Assembly (NCBI GenBank): GCA_965262745.1
Contig: OZ253558.1
Span: forward strand, 496,001 to 560,000
Reading direction: 5' to 3'
Length of the DNA stretch: 64,000 bases
Origin: JAJECS01 sp965262745
GTDB taxonomy: Bacteria; Chloroflexota; UBA11872
A program made the position numbers and the translations under genes. Numbering within the stretch: the first letter of the stretch is position 1; each line of letters begins with the position of its first letter. Positions 25,002 to 33,929 of the stretch are shown in pieces. The notes below the pieces were generated by a model. The model was given only the letters and a program-made list of their open reading frames with translations, made no database searches and was not told the DNA's origin.

Positions 25002-26336
25002 CTAGGCGGGCACCGCGACAGGCTGTACGGCGCCGCGAAGCGACCACGGGGTCGCTGCCGTGACCTGCATCGGCACGGTATCGCCCGCGTGTATCCCGGG
25101 GTGGTCCGGACAGAACACCAGCTTGTTCGCGCGTGTCCGGCCCCGCCACGTGGGTGGGCGACCTTGAGACTTGCCGCGTTCCAACGACTCCAGCAGCACG
25201 TCCTCAACCGATCCCACAAGTGCGGCGTTGATCTTCCGCGCAATTGGCGTTTGCACGCGTTCGATCTCGTGCAGTCGCCGCAGCTTCTCGTCCTGCGGAA
25301 CGTCGTCGGCCCAATCGCCGGCGATGGTGCCCTGCCGTGGGCTGAACGCGGCAACGTGGACTTGGTCGAATTTCAGGTCGACGACGAGGTCGCGTGAATG
25401 CTCGAATTGCGCCGCGGTCTCCCCGCAAAAGCCCACGATGACGTCCGTGGTCACGGCGACCCGCGGCACGATCGACCGCAACATGGCGATCATCTCGCGG
25501 TAGTGCGCCACGCTGTATCCGCGAGCCATTCGACGCAGCACGGTGTCGTCACCGGCCTGCACTGGCAGGTTGATCTCCTCGCAAACGCTCGGCAGGTCGC
25601 GCATCGCCAGGGCCAGGGGTTCCGTCATGAACTGGGGATGGGCCGTGACGAAGCGCACCCGCTCGACTCCGGGGATCGCGTCCACAGCCGCGAGCGCGTC
25701 AGGCAAGCGATGGCCATCGAGATCGAACCCGTAGGCGTTGACGATCTGGCCGACGAGGACAATCTCTCTCGCGCCTTCGTCGACGAATTGCCGGGCCTCC
25801 GCGACGAGCTCGTCGAGCGGGCGGCTGCGCTGCGCGCCGCGGCGAAACGGCACGATGCAGTAGGTGCACCGCTTGTCGCAGCCGTAAATGATGTTGACAT
25901 AACGAGACACCGACCCCACACCTGGAAGCGGCGCGGCTTCGACATCCTCATACGCGTCAGTTCCGGGGATCTGCCGCGTCATCCTGGCGAGCATCGGCTC
26001 GACATTCAGCGAATCGAACAGCACGTCGACGGGCCTGAGATGCGGCTCGAGTTCGGTGCGATCCGCGTGGACCGTGCAGCCCGTGAGTCCCACAAGCAAC
26101 TCGGGCCGGCGCCGCTTGGCCCCCTGCAGCAGCCCGAGCATGCCCCAGACCTTGCGGTCGGCGTTCTCACGCACGGCACATCCGTTGACGACGACGGCGG
26201 TTGCGTCCGCGAGACTGAGCGCCGGTCTGTGCCCGGCGCTCATGAGATCACGGGACATCCGCTCGCCGTCGGCTTTGTTCATCTGGCAACCGATCGTCCA
26301 GATGAAGAATCGATGACGGGCATCGGTGGCAGGCAT
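25002..26336 (-). CDS. miaB: tRNA-2-methylthio-N6-dimethylallyladenosine synthase
   Basis: This 444-residue methylthiotransferase modifies A37 of tRNAs that read UNN codons. The N-terminal UPF0004 domain has three cluster cysteines: Cys17 (TIGCQMN), Cys53 (NGCAVRENAD) and Cys87 (LTGCTVH). The radical-SAM cluster is C153-x3-C157-x2-C160 in YGCDKRCTYCIVP. A TRAM domain closes the protein. The wording matches MiaB rather than RimO or MtaB. Start is ATG 26336; the frame stays open to 26819, but that part only overlaps genes on the other strand. Downstream in the same transcript lies the SPOR/propeller lipoprotein. Confidence 0.95.
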   Translation of the reverse strand: MPATDARHRFFIWTIGCQMNKADGERMSRDLMSAGHRPALSLADATAVVVNGCAVRENADRKVWGMLGLLQGAKRRRPELLVGLTGCTVHADRTELEPHLRPVDVLFDSLNVEPMLARMTRQIPGTDAYEDVEAAPLPGVGSVSRYVNIIYGCDKRCTYCIVPFRRGAQRSRPLDELVAEARQFVDEGAREIVLVGQIVNAYGFDLDGHRLPDALAAVDAIPGVERVRFVTAHPQFMTEPLALAMRDLPSVCEEINLPVQAGDDTVLRRMARGYSVAHYREMIAMLRSIVPRVAVTTDVIVGFCGETAAQFEHSRDLVVDLKFDQVHVAAFSPRQGTIAGDWADDVPQDEKLRRLHEIERVQTPIARKINAALVGSVEDVLLESLERGKSQGRPPTWRGRTRANKLVFCPDHPGIHAGDTVPMQVTAATPWSLRGAVQPVAVPA

Positions 26337-26438
26337 AGACGACCTGGGGGAGAATGTCGCAACCAACAGCCGCGGCAACCCACCCTGCATCATACGCGCG
26401 AAACGCCGCCGACCGGTGAGGATCGCTGAGACCGGCCC

Positions 26439-26651
26439 ATGAAGCTCCCCAGCCAGGTTGCACGGCGTCCGCGGCTCATTGCCTGGGCTGTTCTCTCGAC
26501 GGTCTTCGTTGCGCTCGTTCTCATCGTGTCCCTCGGTCGAGAACTCGATGTCTGGCAGTACGTCGGCCTCAGCGCCGTTGCCGTTGCCATTGCGGGACTC
26601 AGCGTGGCGCTCACGTACAGCCGGAGTGACGATCCAGAGTTTGATGACTAG
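26439..26651 (+). CDS. Small two-helix membrane protein
   Basis: This 70-residue protein has a basic N-terminus, two hydrophobic helices (about residues 13-31, LIAWAVLSTVFVALVLIVSL, and 39-60, VWQYVGLSAVAVAIAGLSVAL) and an acidic tail DDPEFDD. It is divergent from miaB and overlaps the start of the rmlD-like gene by 8 bases (ATGACTAG), which supports real translation. No family is recognised. It could be the first gene of the surface-glycan operon or an unrelated small protein. Confidence 0.65.
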   Translation: MKLPSQVARRPRLIAWAVLSTVFVALVLIVSLGRELDVWQYVGLSAVAVAIAGLSVALTYSRSDDPEFDD

Positions 26652-27507
26652 CCGGCCCCACCGCGTGCTCATTACCGGTGGCGGCGGCCAGATCGGCATT
26701 GAGCTCGCGCAGCGGCTCGACGAGGCCAACGTGTGGGCGCTGGGTCGAAGTGCCGTCGACGTCACCAGCGGCGCGGCCATGGATCGCGTATTTGCCGACA
26801 TCGAGCCCGACGTCGTCATTCATGCGGCAGCCATGACCGATCCGGAGGCCTGCGAGCGTGATCGCAGCGCCGCGCAGCGGGTAAATGTCGTGGGCGCCTG
26901 GAACGCCGCGCGCGCGGCCGCGCGCGCCGGGGCTGAGATGGTGTATCTGAGCAGCAGCTACGTGTTCGCCGGTGACAAGCTAGGTCCGTATCGCGAATAC
27001 GACGAGGCCGGGCCAATCAATGCCTACGGCGTGAGCAAGCTCGGTGGCGAGCGCGCGGCCCGACAGGCATTGGACCGCCTCTATGTCGTCCGCTCGGGAT
27101 GGGTGTACAGCCGGTGGAATCGAGGATTCGTGGCCCGGCTGCTCGGGCTGGACGAGGATGCTCCCCGAGTCCGCTACGTTGGTGACCAGGTGGCCAACCC
27201 GACCTTCGCGGGCGATCTGGCGGCTGCCATTCTGCGCCTGATCGATACGCATGCGTACGGGGTGCATCACCTCGTCAACGAAGGCGCTTCGAGCTGGTAC
27301 GGCTGGGCAACGGCTGTCCTGCGTGCGGCGGGGCGCACGGACGTCGCACTCGAAGAAATCTCGGCGGAGGAATTCAAGCGCGAGGCGCGCCTTCCGGCGA
27401 ACAGTGAGCTGGCCAACGAAATGGCGCGGGCCGTCGGAATTACGCTGAGGCCCTGGGGAGACGCTCTCGACGAGTTTGTGCGGGATTGGGTGGCGGACCG
27501 TGGCTGA
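26644..27507 (+). CDS. RmlD-like dTDP-4-dehydrorhamnose reductase (SDR family)
   Basis: This 287-residue extended SDR has the NAD(P)-binding GGGGQIG near residue 12, the catalytic YxxxK in AYGVSKLGGE, and RmlD-like phrases DVTSGAAMDRVFADIEPDVVIHAAAMTDPEACERD and YLSSSYVFAGD. RmlD proteins make dTDP-L-rhamnose from the 4-keto intermediate. RmlA, B and C are not nearby, so the exact sugar is not proven. Start at ATG 26644, because the frame upstream overlaps the small membrane gene. It overlaps the next glycosyltransferase by 8 bases, consistent with coupled synthesis of a sugar donor and its transferase. Confidence 0.88.
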   Translation: MTSRPHRVLITGGGGQIGIELAQRLDEANVWALGRSAVDVTSGAAMDRVFADIEPDVVIHAAAMTDPEACERDRSAAQRVNVVGAWNAARAAARAGAEMVYLSSSYVFAGDKLGPYREYDEAGPINAYGVSKLGGERAARQALDRLYVVRSGWVYSRWNRGFVARLLGLDEDAPRVRYVGDQVANPTFAGDLAAAILRLIDTHAYGVHHLVNEGASSWYGWATAVLRAAGRTDVALEEISAEEFKREARLPANSELANEMARAVGITLRPWGDALDEFVRDWVADRG

Positions 27508-28447
27508 GGCGCCGCGCTGGAGCGTGGTGATTCCGACCTGGAACGGGCGTCACCTCCTGGCTGAAGCCCTCGATGGGCTGAGCCGGCAAACCCTGCATGA
27601 TTTCGAAACGATCGTGGTCGACGACGCCTCCGACGACGACACGCGTCCGTGGCTGCGGCAGCATCAGCCCGGCGTTGTCACCGTCGAGTTGCCCGAGCGA
27701 CGCGGACTTGCGCACGGAGTCAATCGTGGACTGGCTGTGGCGCAAGGCGAGCGCATTGCCCTCCTCAACAACGATGCCCTGCCCGAACCCGAGTGGCTCG
27801 CCGAGCTTGATCGGGCGTTTGACGAGTATCCCGAGGCGAGCATGTTGGCCTCGCGCATCCTGCTCTACGCGGCGCCGGAACGATTGCACGCCGCCGGGGA
27901 TTTCTACACCGCCAGAGGATTGCCCGGAAACCGCGGCGTGTGGCAACGCGACGGCGCTGCATTCGACGAGCCTCGGGAGGTCTTTGGCGCCTGTGGGGCC
28001 GCCGCGGCGTACCGGAAATCGCTGTTCGACGCCGTTGGTAGTTTCGATGAGGACCTTGTGATGTATTGCGAGGACGTGGACTTCAGCTGGCGCGCGCAGT
28101 TGGCTGGGAACCGTTGTCGCTACGTGCCGACGGCGCGCGTGCGGCACCGTCGCGGCGCGAGCGCCACCAGCGAAATCGAGAGCTTTCTGGTTGGGCGCAA
28201 CCGGCCGTTGGTCGCCGTGATGAACGTACCGGGCTTCGTGCTGCGCCGCCGTTGGTGGTCGATGCTGCAGGCCCAGGGTGAGATTGCCATTGACGCGCTG
28301 CGTAACTTCCGGGGTCGAGCGGCTCGCGCGACCCTGAACGGCCAACTCGCGGCAGTGCTGCAGCTGAGTCGCGCCTTGCGCAAGCGTCGACGACGCCAAC
28401 GGACTCGTACGGTCAGCGAGGCGTATGTGTGGTCGCTGCTGGACTGA
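27500..28447 (+). CDS. Glycosyltransferase family 2 (rhamnosyltransferase-like)
   Basis: This 315-residue GT-A enzyme has WSVVIPTWNGRHLLAEALDG, the DDASDDDT nucleotide-sugar loop, the metal-binding region LLNNDALPEPEWL, and the acceptor-side motif EDVDFSWRAQLAG. Such enzymes transfer sugars onto growing surface polysaccharides; the ED(V/L)DF(S/C)xR pattern is common in rhamnosyltransferase-like members. GTG 27500 is preferred as start, overlapping the rmlD-like stop by 8 bases; GTG 27476 is an alternative. The C-terminus is basic and probably touches the membrane. Donor and acceptor are unknown. Confidence 0.9.
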   Translation: MAEAPRWSVVIPTWNGRHLLAEALDGLSRQTLHDFETIVVDDASDDDTRPWLRQHQPGVVTVELPERRGLAHGVNRGLAVAQGERIALLNNDALPEPEWLAELDRAFDEYPEASMLASRILLYAAPERLHAAGDFYTARGLPGNRGVWQRDGAAFDEPREVFGACGAAAAYRKSLFDAVGSFDEDLVMYCEDVDFSWRAQLAGNRCRYVPTARVRHRRGASATSEIESFLVGRNRPLVAVMNVPGFVLRRRWWSMLQAQGEIAIDALRNFRGRAARATLNGQLAAVLQLSRALRKRRRRQRTRTVSEAYVWSLLD

Positions 28448-29799
28448 CGACAGCGTCCTGTCGAGCGGCCGCGGCCTGGATGCCCGCGGTGGCGGTTGTG
28501 GTTGCTGCCGGGCTCGCCGGGTGGATGGTCGCGCGGCTGGCGCTACCCGCCGCGCTCGTGGGCGGCGTCCTCCTCGTCGGCGCCCTCGCGGCCGCTCGGC
28601 GGCCGGCGGTGAGTTTGGGCATGCTCGTTGCTCTGGCGATCCTGGCGCCCTACCTCATCGTGCCCGTGCGCGTGGGCGCGCAGCCGCCGGTCATCTCGGT
28701 GCTGCTCGCCGTTGTCATCGGCGCATCGGCGGTGGCCATGGTCAGACGGCGCTGGGCTCCGACCCCCGATCCGATCCTCATCGCGCAGGGCCTGTACCTG
28801 CTCCTCATTCTGGTTGCCACCGGGCTAGCGCTGCCCGTGAGTCGAGATATCGAGGCGCTGCAGACCGGCCTCAAGCTCGCCATGGCCGCGGCGGTCCCGT
28901 TCCTCGTTGTGATGTGGCTGCCGCGTTGGGCGATTCACCGCTATGCGCAGCCGATCATCGTCGGCGCTGCTGGGATGCAGGCGGCGCTCGCCATCCTTCT
29001 ATACGTCGCGGGTGAAGCCGGCATCGAATTCCTGGCGGCGCTGGCCCCGGCTGGGTATCCCTCATCCGACATTCAGCGGTTCCTGCCCGACGAAATGACG
29101 CCGCGTGCGACGGGGTTGCTCGTGGATCCAAATGTCCTTGCCGTCACGCTGGCCATGGCGCTGCCGTTCGCCATGGTTGGATCCACCGGCTCGACGCGCA
29201 GATTCGCGCTGCAGGCCACGGCCATCGGTCTGATCGCGGCGGCGCTGCTGCTGACACTGTCGCGGGGGGCGTGGATGGGCGGCGCGGCGGCGGTAATCGC
29301 TGTGATCGTGAGCGTGCGGCCACGCGTGGGCGCAGTTCTGGCACTAGCCGGTGTGGGAGGGCTCATCGTGCCCTGGCCAGGAGGTGTAGGTGAGGCAATT
29401 CGAGCGACAGTCGTGGAGCGCGACGTATCGGACGCCCTGCGTCTGGGCGAGTTGCGAGAGGCTGCACGAGTGATTGGCCGCTATCCCTGGTTTGGGGTGG
29501 GCTATGGAGCCTCGCCTGACGCAGACACATTCGTCGGGGTATCGAATGCGTGGCTGTGGATCGCGGAGCGTGCCGGCGTCCTTGCCGCCGCCGCCGCGCT
29601 GGGCGTCGTCGCCGCGACGCTGATGCGAGCCGCCCGATCCGTACGCGACGACCCTCTGGTGCGCGCATGTGTCGCGGGGCTCACGGCGCTGCTAGTCGCG
29701 TCCCTGGTCGACCATCATTTGGTGAGCTTTCCGCACCTGGCCGTGCTGGCCGGTGCGCTGGTCGGCGCCACTCTGGTGGCCGTTCGACGCAGCGCCTGA
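28429..29799 (+). CDS. O-antigen polymerase/ligase-like membrane protein (Wzy/WaaL type)
   Basis: This 456-residue protein is almost wholly hydrophobic, with roughly ten helices. A large external loop sits near residues 200-225 (YPSSDIQRFLPDEMTPRATG), followed by LVDPNVLAVTLAMALPFAM and LLLTLSRGAWMGGAAAV. The latter is the S-R-G-A segment characteristic of the Wzy_C/O-antigen ligase family. The late loop VIGRYPWFGVGYGASPD is also typical. It polymerises or ligates lipid-linked repeat units. The GTG start overlaps the previous gene by 19 bases; ATG 28480 is a possible alternative. Polymerase versus ligase cannot be settled from sequence. Confidence 0.85.
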   Translation: MVAAGLTTASCRAAAAWMPAVAVVVAAGLAGWMVARLALPAALVGGVLLVGALAAARRPAVSLGMLVALAILAPYLIVPVRVGAQPPVISVLLAVVIGASAVAMVRRRWAPTPDPILIAQGLYLLLILVATGLALPVSRDIEALQTGLKLAMAAAVPFLVVMWLPRWAIHRYAQPIIVGAAGMQAALAILLYVAGEAGIEFLAALAPAGYPSSDIQRFLPDEMTPRATGLLVDPNVLAVTLAMALPFAMVGSTGSTRRFALQATAIGLIAAALLLTLSRGAWMGGAAAVIAVIVSVRPRVGAVLALAGVGGLIVPWPGGVGEAIRATVVERDVSDALRLGELREAARVIGRYPWFGVGYGASPDADTFVGVSNAWLWIAERAGVLAAAAALGVVAATLMRAARSVRDDPLVRACVAGLTALLVASLVDHHLVSFPHLAVLAGALVGATLVAVRRSA

Positions 29800-29800
29800 C

Positions 29801-30862
29801 GTGCGCGTCGCTTTGGATGGACGCATGCTCCATCGCGATCGCGCGGGCATTGGCCGCTATGTCTGGGAGCTTCAGCAGGCGATTGCTGACCTGGACCATT
29901 GCAGGCACGACGTCACTCTGTTGCTGGATCCGCGAGACCGGTCGCACCGGCGCGCCGCTCTTCCGGTCCGGACCGCGCCCGCGCCCGCGCGGCATCGCCT
30001 TGAGCGAGCAACGTTGGGATGGGCGCTGCGGCAGTTCGAGGCGGCCCATTTTCCCGATCACGCTCTCCCCCCGGGGGTGCAGGTGCCCAGCGTGGTGACG
30101 GTTCATGACGTGTCGTTCCTAACGCATCCCGCGGCATACGATGCACGCAGCCTCGAGTTCTACCGCGCTGCCATCCGGCGGTTGTCAAAGGCGGCGCGGG
30201 TCATAACCGATTCCGCCTATGTTCGCGATCAACTCTTGGCGCGGGACCTCGTCTCCGAAGACCGTGTCAGCGTCATTCACCCGGCTCCCGCACGCGTGCT
30301 GACGGAGGGCGGCGACTCGTGGGCGCCACGCACAGACTTCGCCCTGATGGTCGGGACGCTGCAGCCGCGCAAGAACCACGTGCTCGCGGCGAGCGCCTGG
30401 GTGCGGTCCAAGGCTGCGCGCCATATGCACCTGCTGGTCGCCGGCGAAGTGGGCTTTCAAGGTCCGGATATCGTGCGAAGCGTCAGGGCGCTTGACCCGC
30501 AGGCGCGCGTGCGGTTCATCGGTCGCGTGTCCGATGCCATGCTGGGGCGGCTGTATCGGCATGCGACCCTGGTGCTGCAGCCGTCGCTTGACGAAGGGTT
30601 TGGGTTGCCGGTTCTCGAGGCCATGCGGGCGGGAGCGCCTTGCATCGTTTCCGACATTGGCGCCCTGCGGGAGGTGGCTGCCGATGCGGCGCTGTTTGTC
30701 GACTCCCGCGATTCCGAAGCCCTTACCGCCGCGATCGACCAGGTGATGGACGATCCGGCGCTGCGCGCGCGACTGCAGTCGGCCGGCCGGAAGCGCGCTG
30801 CCGAGTTTTCCTGGGCGCGGACGGCTGCGGCCACCCTGACCGTCTACGACCGCGTCAATTGA
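29801..30862 (+). CDS. Glycosyltransferase family 4
   Basis: This 353-residue GT-B enzyme begins VRVALDGRMLHRDRAGIGRY and has the N-terminal acceptor domain VVTVHDVSFLTHPAAY. The donor domain follows, with FALMVGTLQPRKNH and the catalytic-region motif PSLDEGFGLPVLEAMRAGAPCIVSD, which places Glu of the E-x7-E motif. GTG 29801 comes directly after the polymerase stop; the frame is open 16 codons further upstream but without similarity. It transfers a sugar to the lipid-linked or polymer precursor. The 3' end overlaps the next gene by 4 bases. Confidence 0.93.
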   Translation: MRVALDGRMLHRDRAGIGRYVWELQQAIADLDHCRHDVTLLLDPRDRSHRRAALPVRTAPAPARHRLERATLGWALRQFEAAHFPDHALPPGVQVPSVVTVHDVSFLTHPAAYDARSLEFYRAAIRRLSKAARVITDSAYVRDQLLARDLVSEDRVSVIHPAPARVLTEGGDSWAPRTDFALMVGTLQPRKNHVLAASAWVRSKAARHMHLLVAGEVGFQGPDIVRSVRALDPQARVRFIGRVSDAMLGRLYRHATLVLQPSLDEGFGLPVLEAMRAGAPCIVSDIGALREVAADAALFVDSRDSEALTAAIDQVMDDPALRARLQSAGRKRAAEFSWARTAAATLTVYDRVN

Positions 30863-32067
30863 GCGTTCTCGTCGTTACGCCTTCTGTCCCCTGGCCGCCG
30901 ACGCATGGCGCCGCCGTGCGCAATAGCGCATTCATCACGGCGCTATCCGAGCAATACGACGTCGACCTCGTCACCCTTGCGGGCTCACGTGAGCGAGTGC
31001 GCCCGCACCCGGACGCTCGGACTACAACGGTTGTGCGATTGCGCCAAGCGCCGTGGCCGCGCCGCCTTCCCAATGCTGCTGTGGGACCCACGCCGGATCT
31101 CGTATATCGACATCGCACGCCGGCACTCCGTGCAGCCGTCCAGCAGCGCCTGACCGCGGGCGACGTTGACGTAGTGCAGGTCGAAGGCTTGCAGCTCGCG
31201 CACATCGTGCATGACGCGGCCGCCTGCACTGAGGGTGGGCGGCGACGTCCACAGGTCGTCTACGACGCGCACAACGTGGAATGGCGCCTCCAGAGTCGAC
31301 TGGCCAATCTGGCGCGGGGCGCGCGCGCCTGGCACTCACGGCGGCAGGCGGCGCTGCTGTATGGCGTTGAGCGCTGGGTCGTCGGTGCGGCCGACACGGT
31401 GGTTGCCTCGTCCGCGGCTGACGCCGAGTCGCTGGCGACGCTCGGCGATCGCGCCGTAACCGCCATCGCGCATCCGGTGCCAGTCCCGGCGCACCCGCCC
31501 GGACCCGACGGAGAGGCCGACCGGCCCCGCGTGCTGTTGGCCGCAAATTTTGCCTATCGGCCGAACATTCTTGGCGCTGAGTGGCTGTTTGGCAGGGTGT
31601 GGCCAGCGGTGCTGCGCCGGATACCGGAGGCCGAATTGCGCGTTGTGGGTCCCCAATCGCTGGACCTCCGGACGATTGTCCCGGCTCGGTGCACCGTGGG
31701 CGGACTGGTTGATGACTTTGCGGCCGAGCAGCGTGCAGCTTGGCTTGGCACCTCGCCGGCGCCGGTGGGGTCGGGGGCGCCGCTGAAGGTGCTGCAGTCT
31801 CTGGCCCAGGCGCGCCCGGTTGTGGTTCGAGCTGCTGGCCTGGCCGGTCTATCGAGCTCCCTTGATGGCATTGCGGTGGCGGACTCGGCCATCGCGTTTG
31901 CCGAGGCGATTGCCGACTTGCTGCAGGACCATGCACGGCGACACGAAATGGGTCGCCTTGGGCACGCGTACGTCACTTCGCACCATGCGCCGTCGGTCGT
32001 GGGTCATAAGCTTCTGGCTGTGCATCAACGCCTCGTAGAAATGCGTCGAGACGGAGCCTGCCCATGA
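30859..32067 (+). CDS. Glycosyltransferase family 4 (second)
   Basis: This 402-residue GT-B enzyme carries VLVVTPSVPWPPTHGAAVRN, DVVQVEGLQLAHIVHDAA, VVYDAHNVEWRLQSRL, and a C-terminal donor domain with VLLAANFAYRPNILGAEWLF and APLKVLQSLAQARPVV. The TTG start at 30859 overlaps the upstream TGA (TTGA), and SVLVVTPSVPWPP begins at the second residue, as in relatives. The catalytic EGFG-type loop of the first GT4 is here VGSGAPLKVLQSLA, which matches the sugar-transferase subgroup lacking the first Glu. It is part of the same coupled operon. Confidence 0.9.
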   Translation: MSVLVVTPSVPWPPTHGAAVRNSAFITALSEQYDVDLVTLAGSRERVRPHPDARTTTVVRLRQAPWPRRLPNAAVGPTPDLVYRHRTPALRAAVQQRLTAGDVDVVQVEGLQLAHIVHDAAACTEGGRRRPQVVYDAHNVEWRLQSRLANLARGARAWHSRRQAALLYGVERWVVGAADTVVASSAADAESLATLGDRAVTAIAHPVPVPAHPPGPDGEADRPRVLLAANFAYRPNILGAEWLFGRVWPAVLRRIPEAELRVVGPQSLDLRTIVPARCTVGGLVDDFAAEQRAAWLGTSPAPVGSGAPLKVLQSLAQARPVVVRAAGLAGLSSSLDGIAVADSAIAFAEAIADLLQDHARRHEMGRLGHAYVTSHHAPSVVGHKLLAVHQRLVEMRRDGACP

Positions 32068-32990
32068 CTGTGGCTGTATGCGCGACGGTCCTCAATGAGG
32101 CGCGGGACGCCAAGGCCCTGGCTGACAGTCTGCGATCGCAGGTCCCGGCGCCCGACGAACTCGTGATCGTCGACGGCGGATCGACCGATGGAACGCCCGA
32201 GATTCTCCGCGATGCCCTAGCTGGCATGGCCGGTGCCCAAATTATCGAAGCGCCGGGCGCCAATATCGCCGCCGGCCGCAACCTTGCCGTGCGCGCGACG
32301 AAATCCGAGCTCATTGCCTTCACCGATGCGGGGATCACCCGGGCGCCGGATTGGCTCGGCGCGCTGGTGGACGCCGTGGAGCAAGCGCCCCAGGCCGCGG
32401 GCGCGTTTGGCTACATCCTCGCCGCACCGGCACGCACGGTCGAAGTGGCGATCGGAGCTGTGGGTCTTCCCCTGGCCGACGAGATCGATCCAGCGCAGTA
32501 TCCGCCGAGCAGCGGATCAGTTCTGATGCGGCGCCGGTGGCTCGACCATGTTGGCGGCTATCCCGAATGGCTCGACTACGGGGAAGATCTGTGGCTCGAT
32601 CGGATGGTCTGGTCGGCGGGCGGGTGGTTCGTCCATGCTCCCGGGGCCGACGTATGGAATCGGCCCCGGTCGAACCTCTCTGCATTCTTTCGACAGTACT
32701 ACCGCTATGCGTCGGGCGACGGCCGCGCCGGCATGCTCGGAAAGCGCCACGCCGTGCGGTTTGCCGCTTACGCATTGGTCCTGAGGCTCGCGCGGCGGCC
32801 AACCTGGGCGGGCACGGCGCTCTTGCTTCTCCTCGGCTACCGGTATCTACGGCGCCCGATCGCGCGGGCGCGACACTTGCAGCGCGGCAGATCGGCAGCG
32901 CCCGCGCTCGTCCCAATGGTGCGAGTGCTTGGTGACGTCGCCAAAATACTGGGATACGCGGCCGGCTGCTGGCGCAGGCTGCGGGCGTAG
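32064..32990 (+). CDS. Glycosyltransferase family 2 (second)
   Basis: This 308-residue GT-A enzyme begins MTVAVCATVLNEARDAKAL. It has the donor loop VDGGSTDGTPEIL, the metal-region FTDAGITRAPDWL where the usual DxD is reduced to TDAG, and the acceptor-side motif YGEDLWLDRMVW. The C-terminal third is basic and hydrophobic and may associate with the membrane. The ATG overlaps the preceding TGA (ATGA), so translation is probably coupled. It resembles the succinoglycan/ExoA-like branch of GT2. Donor sugar is unknown. Confidence 0.9.
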   Translation: MTVAVCATVLNEARDAKALADSLRSQVPAPDELVIVDGGSTDGTPEILRDALAGMAGAQIIEAPGANIAAGRNLAVRATKSELIAFTDAGITRAPDWLGALVDAVEQAPQAAGAFGYILAAPARTVEVAIGAVGLPLADEIDPAQYPPSSGSVLMRRRWLDHVGGYPEWLDYGEDLWLDRMVWSAGGWFVHAPGADVWNRPRSNLSAFFRQYYRYASGDGRAGMLGKRHAVRFAAYALVLRLARRPTWAGTALLLLLGYRYLRRPIARARHLQRGRSAAPALVPMVRVLGDVAKILGYAAGCWRRLRA

Positions 32991-33000
32991 GCGCTCACGC

Positions 33001-33885
33001 ATGGACGTCTCGATCATCATCGTCACGTACAACGTGCGCGAGATTCTGGCGCGATGCCTCGCCACGATCCCTGCGGCCACCGAAGGACTCTCGGTCGAGG
33101 TCTTCGTGGTGGACAACGGTACAGGTGACGGCACCTGGGACAGCATCGTGTCGCGGGCGGACGTGCAGGCGATTCGCGGCAGCCGGGACCTCGGATTCGG
33201 CCGCGGAAACAATCTCGCCGCCTCGCGGGCTGCGGGCCGCTGGTATCTGTTCCTCAATCCCGATACCGAAGTCCCACCGCTCGGGGTGCGCCGTCTGGTG
33301 GAGCGCGCAGACGCCGATCCCGCGCTGGGCATCCTGGGGCCGCGTCTTGAACTGGCGGATGGCTCGTTGGACCCGGCGGCGTGTCGAACTTTTCCGACGC
33401 CTGCCTCGGCCGCGCTGCGCTTGCTCCGCTGGCCGCGCCGCTTCTTGCCACGCGGTGTGCAGCCCTACAATATTGAGCCATCCGCGAGGCGCGAAGTGAT
33501 GATCGACGCTGTCTCTGGCGCGTGCATGCTCGTGCGTGCCGAGGCGTTTCATCGGGTGGGTGGGTTCGACCCGCAATTCTTCACCTACGGCGAAGACCTC
33601 GACCTGGGGCAACGGATTTGCCAGGCTGGTTGGCCGACGCTCTATGTGCCGTCGGTGGTGGTGCGCCACCTCAAGCGGCAGTCGACCCGCCAGCGTGCCG
33701 TGCGTGCGCGGCTTGAGTTTTATCGGGCGAAATGGCTCTACTATCGGAAGCACCGGCAACATGACGGGCCGTGGCTGCGGGCGCTCGTCATCGCCTCCAT
33801 CGTCATGCTGGCGTTGGGCGCCGTTGCCCGCCAAGCGGCCCTGCGCGTGCTGGCGCTTGGCCGTCACAAGGGGTCAGTGAACTGA
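33001..33885 (+). CDS. Glycosyltransferase family 2 (third), rhamnosyltransferase-like
   Basis: This 294-residue GT-A enzyme has VSIIIVTYNVREILARCLAT, VVDNGTGDGT, GFGRGNNLAASRAAG, FLNPDTEVPPLGV with the metal-binding D-x-E, and a YGEDLDLGQRICQAG acceptor motif. This is the WbbL/RfbF-like pattern often associated with rhamnose transfer, which would fit the rmlD-like gene upstream. ATG 33001 is the natural start; the frame extends 24 codons upstream into the previous gene. A C-terminal hydrophobic segment (ALVIASIVMLALGAVARQA) probably anchors it to the membrane. Confidence 0.92.
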   Translation: MDVSIIIVTYNVREILARCLATIPAATEGLSVEVFVVDNGTGDGTWDSIVSRADVQAIRGSRDLGFGRGNNLAASRAAGRWYLFLNPDTEVPPLGVRRLVERADADPALGILGPRLELADGSLDPAACRTFPTPASAALRLLRWPRRFLPRGVQPYNIEPSARREVMIDAVSGACMLVRAEAFHRVGGFDPQFFTYGEDLDLGQRICQAGWPTLYVPSVVVRHLKRQSTRQRAVRARLEFYRAKWLYYRKHRQHDGPWLRALVIASIVMLALGAVARQAALRVLALGRHKGSVN

Positions 33886-33929
33886 CCTGGTTCACACGAA
33901 ACTGGGAAAATATCGAAGCCACCGGAACG

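Noticed and set aside
26337..26819. N-terminal extension of miaB.
   Set aside because: The open frame continues 161 codons upstream of ATG 26336, but this stretch overlaps two plus-strand genes and has no MiaB similarity. The UPF0004 domain starts right after ATG 26336.
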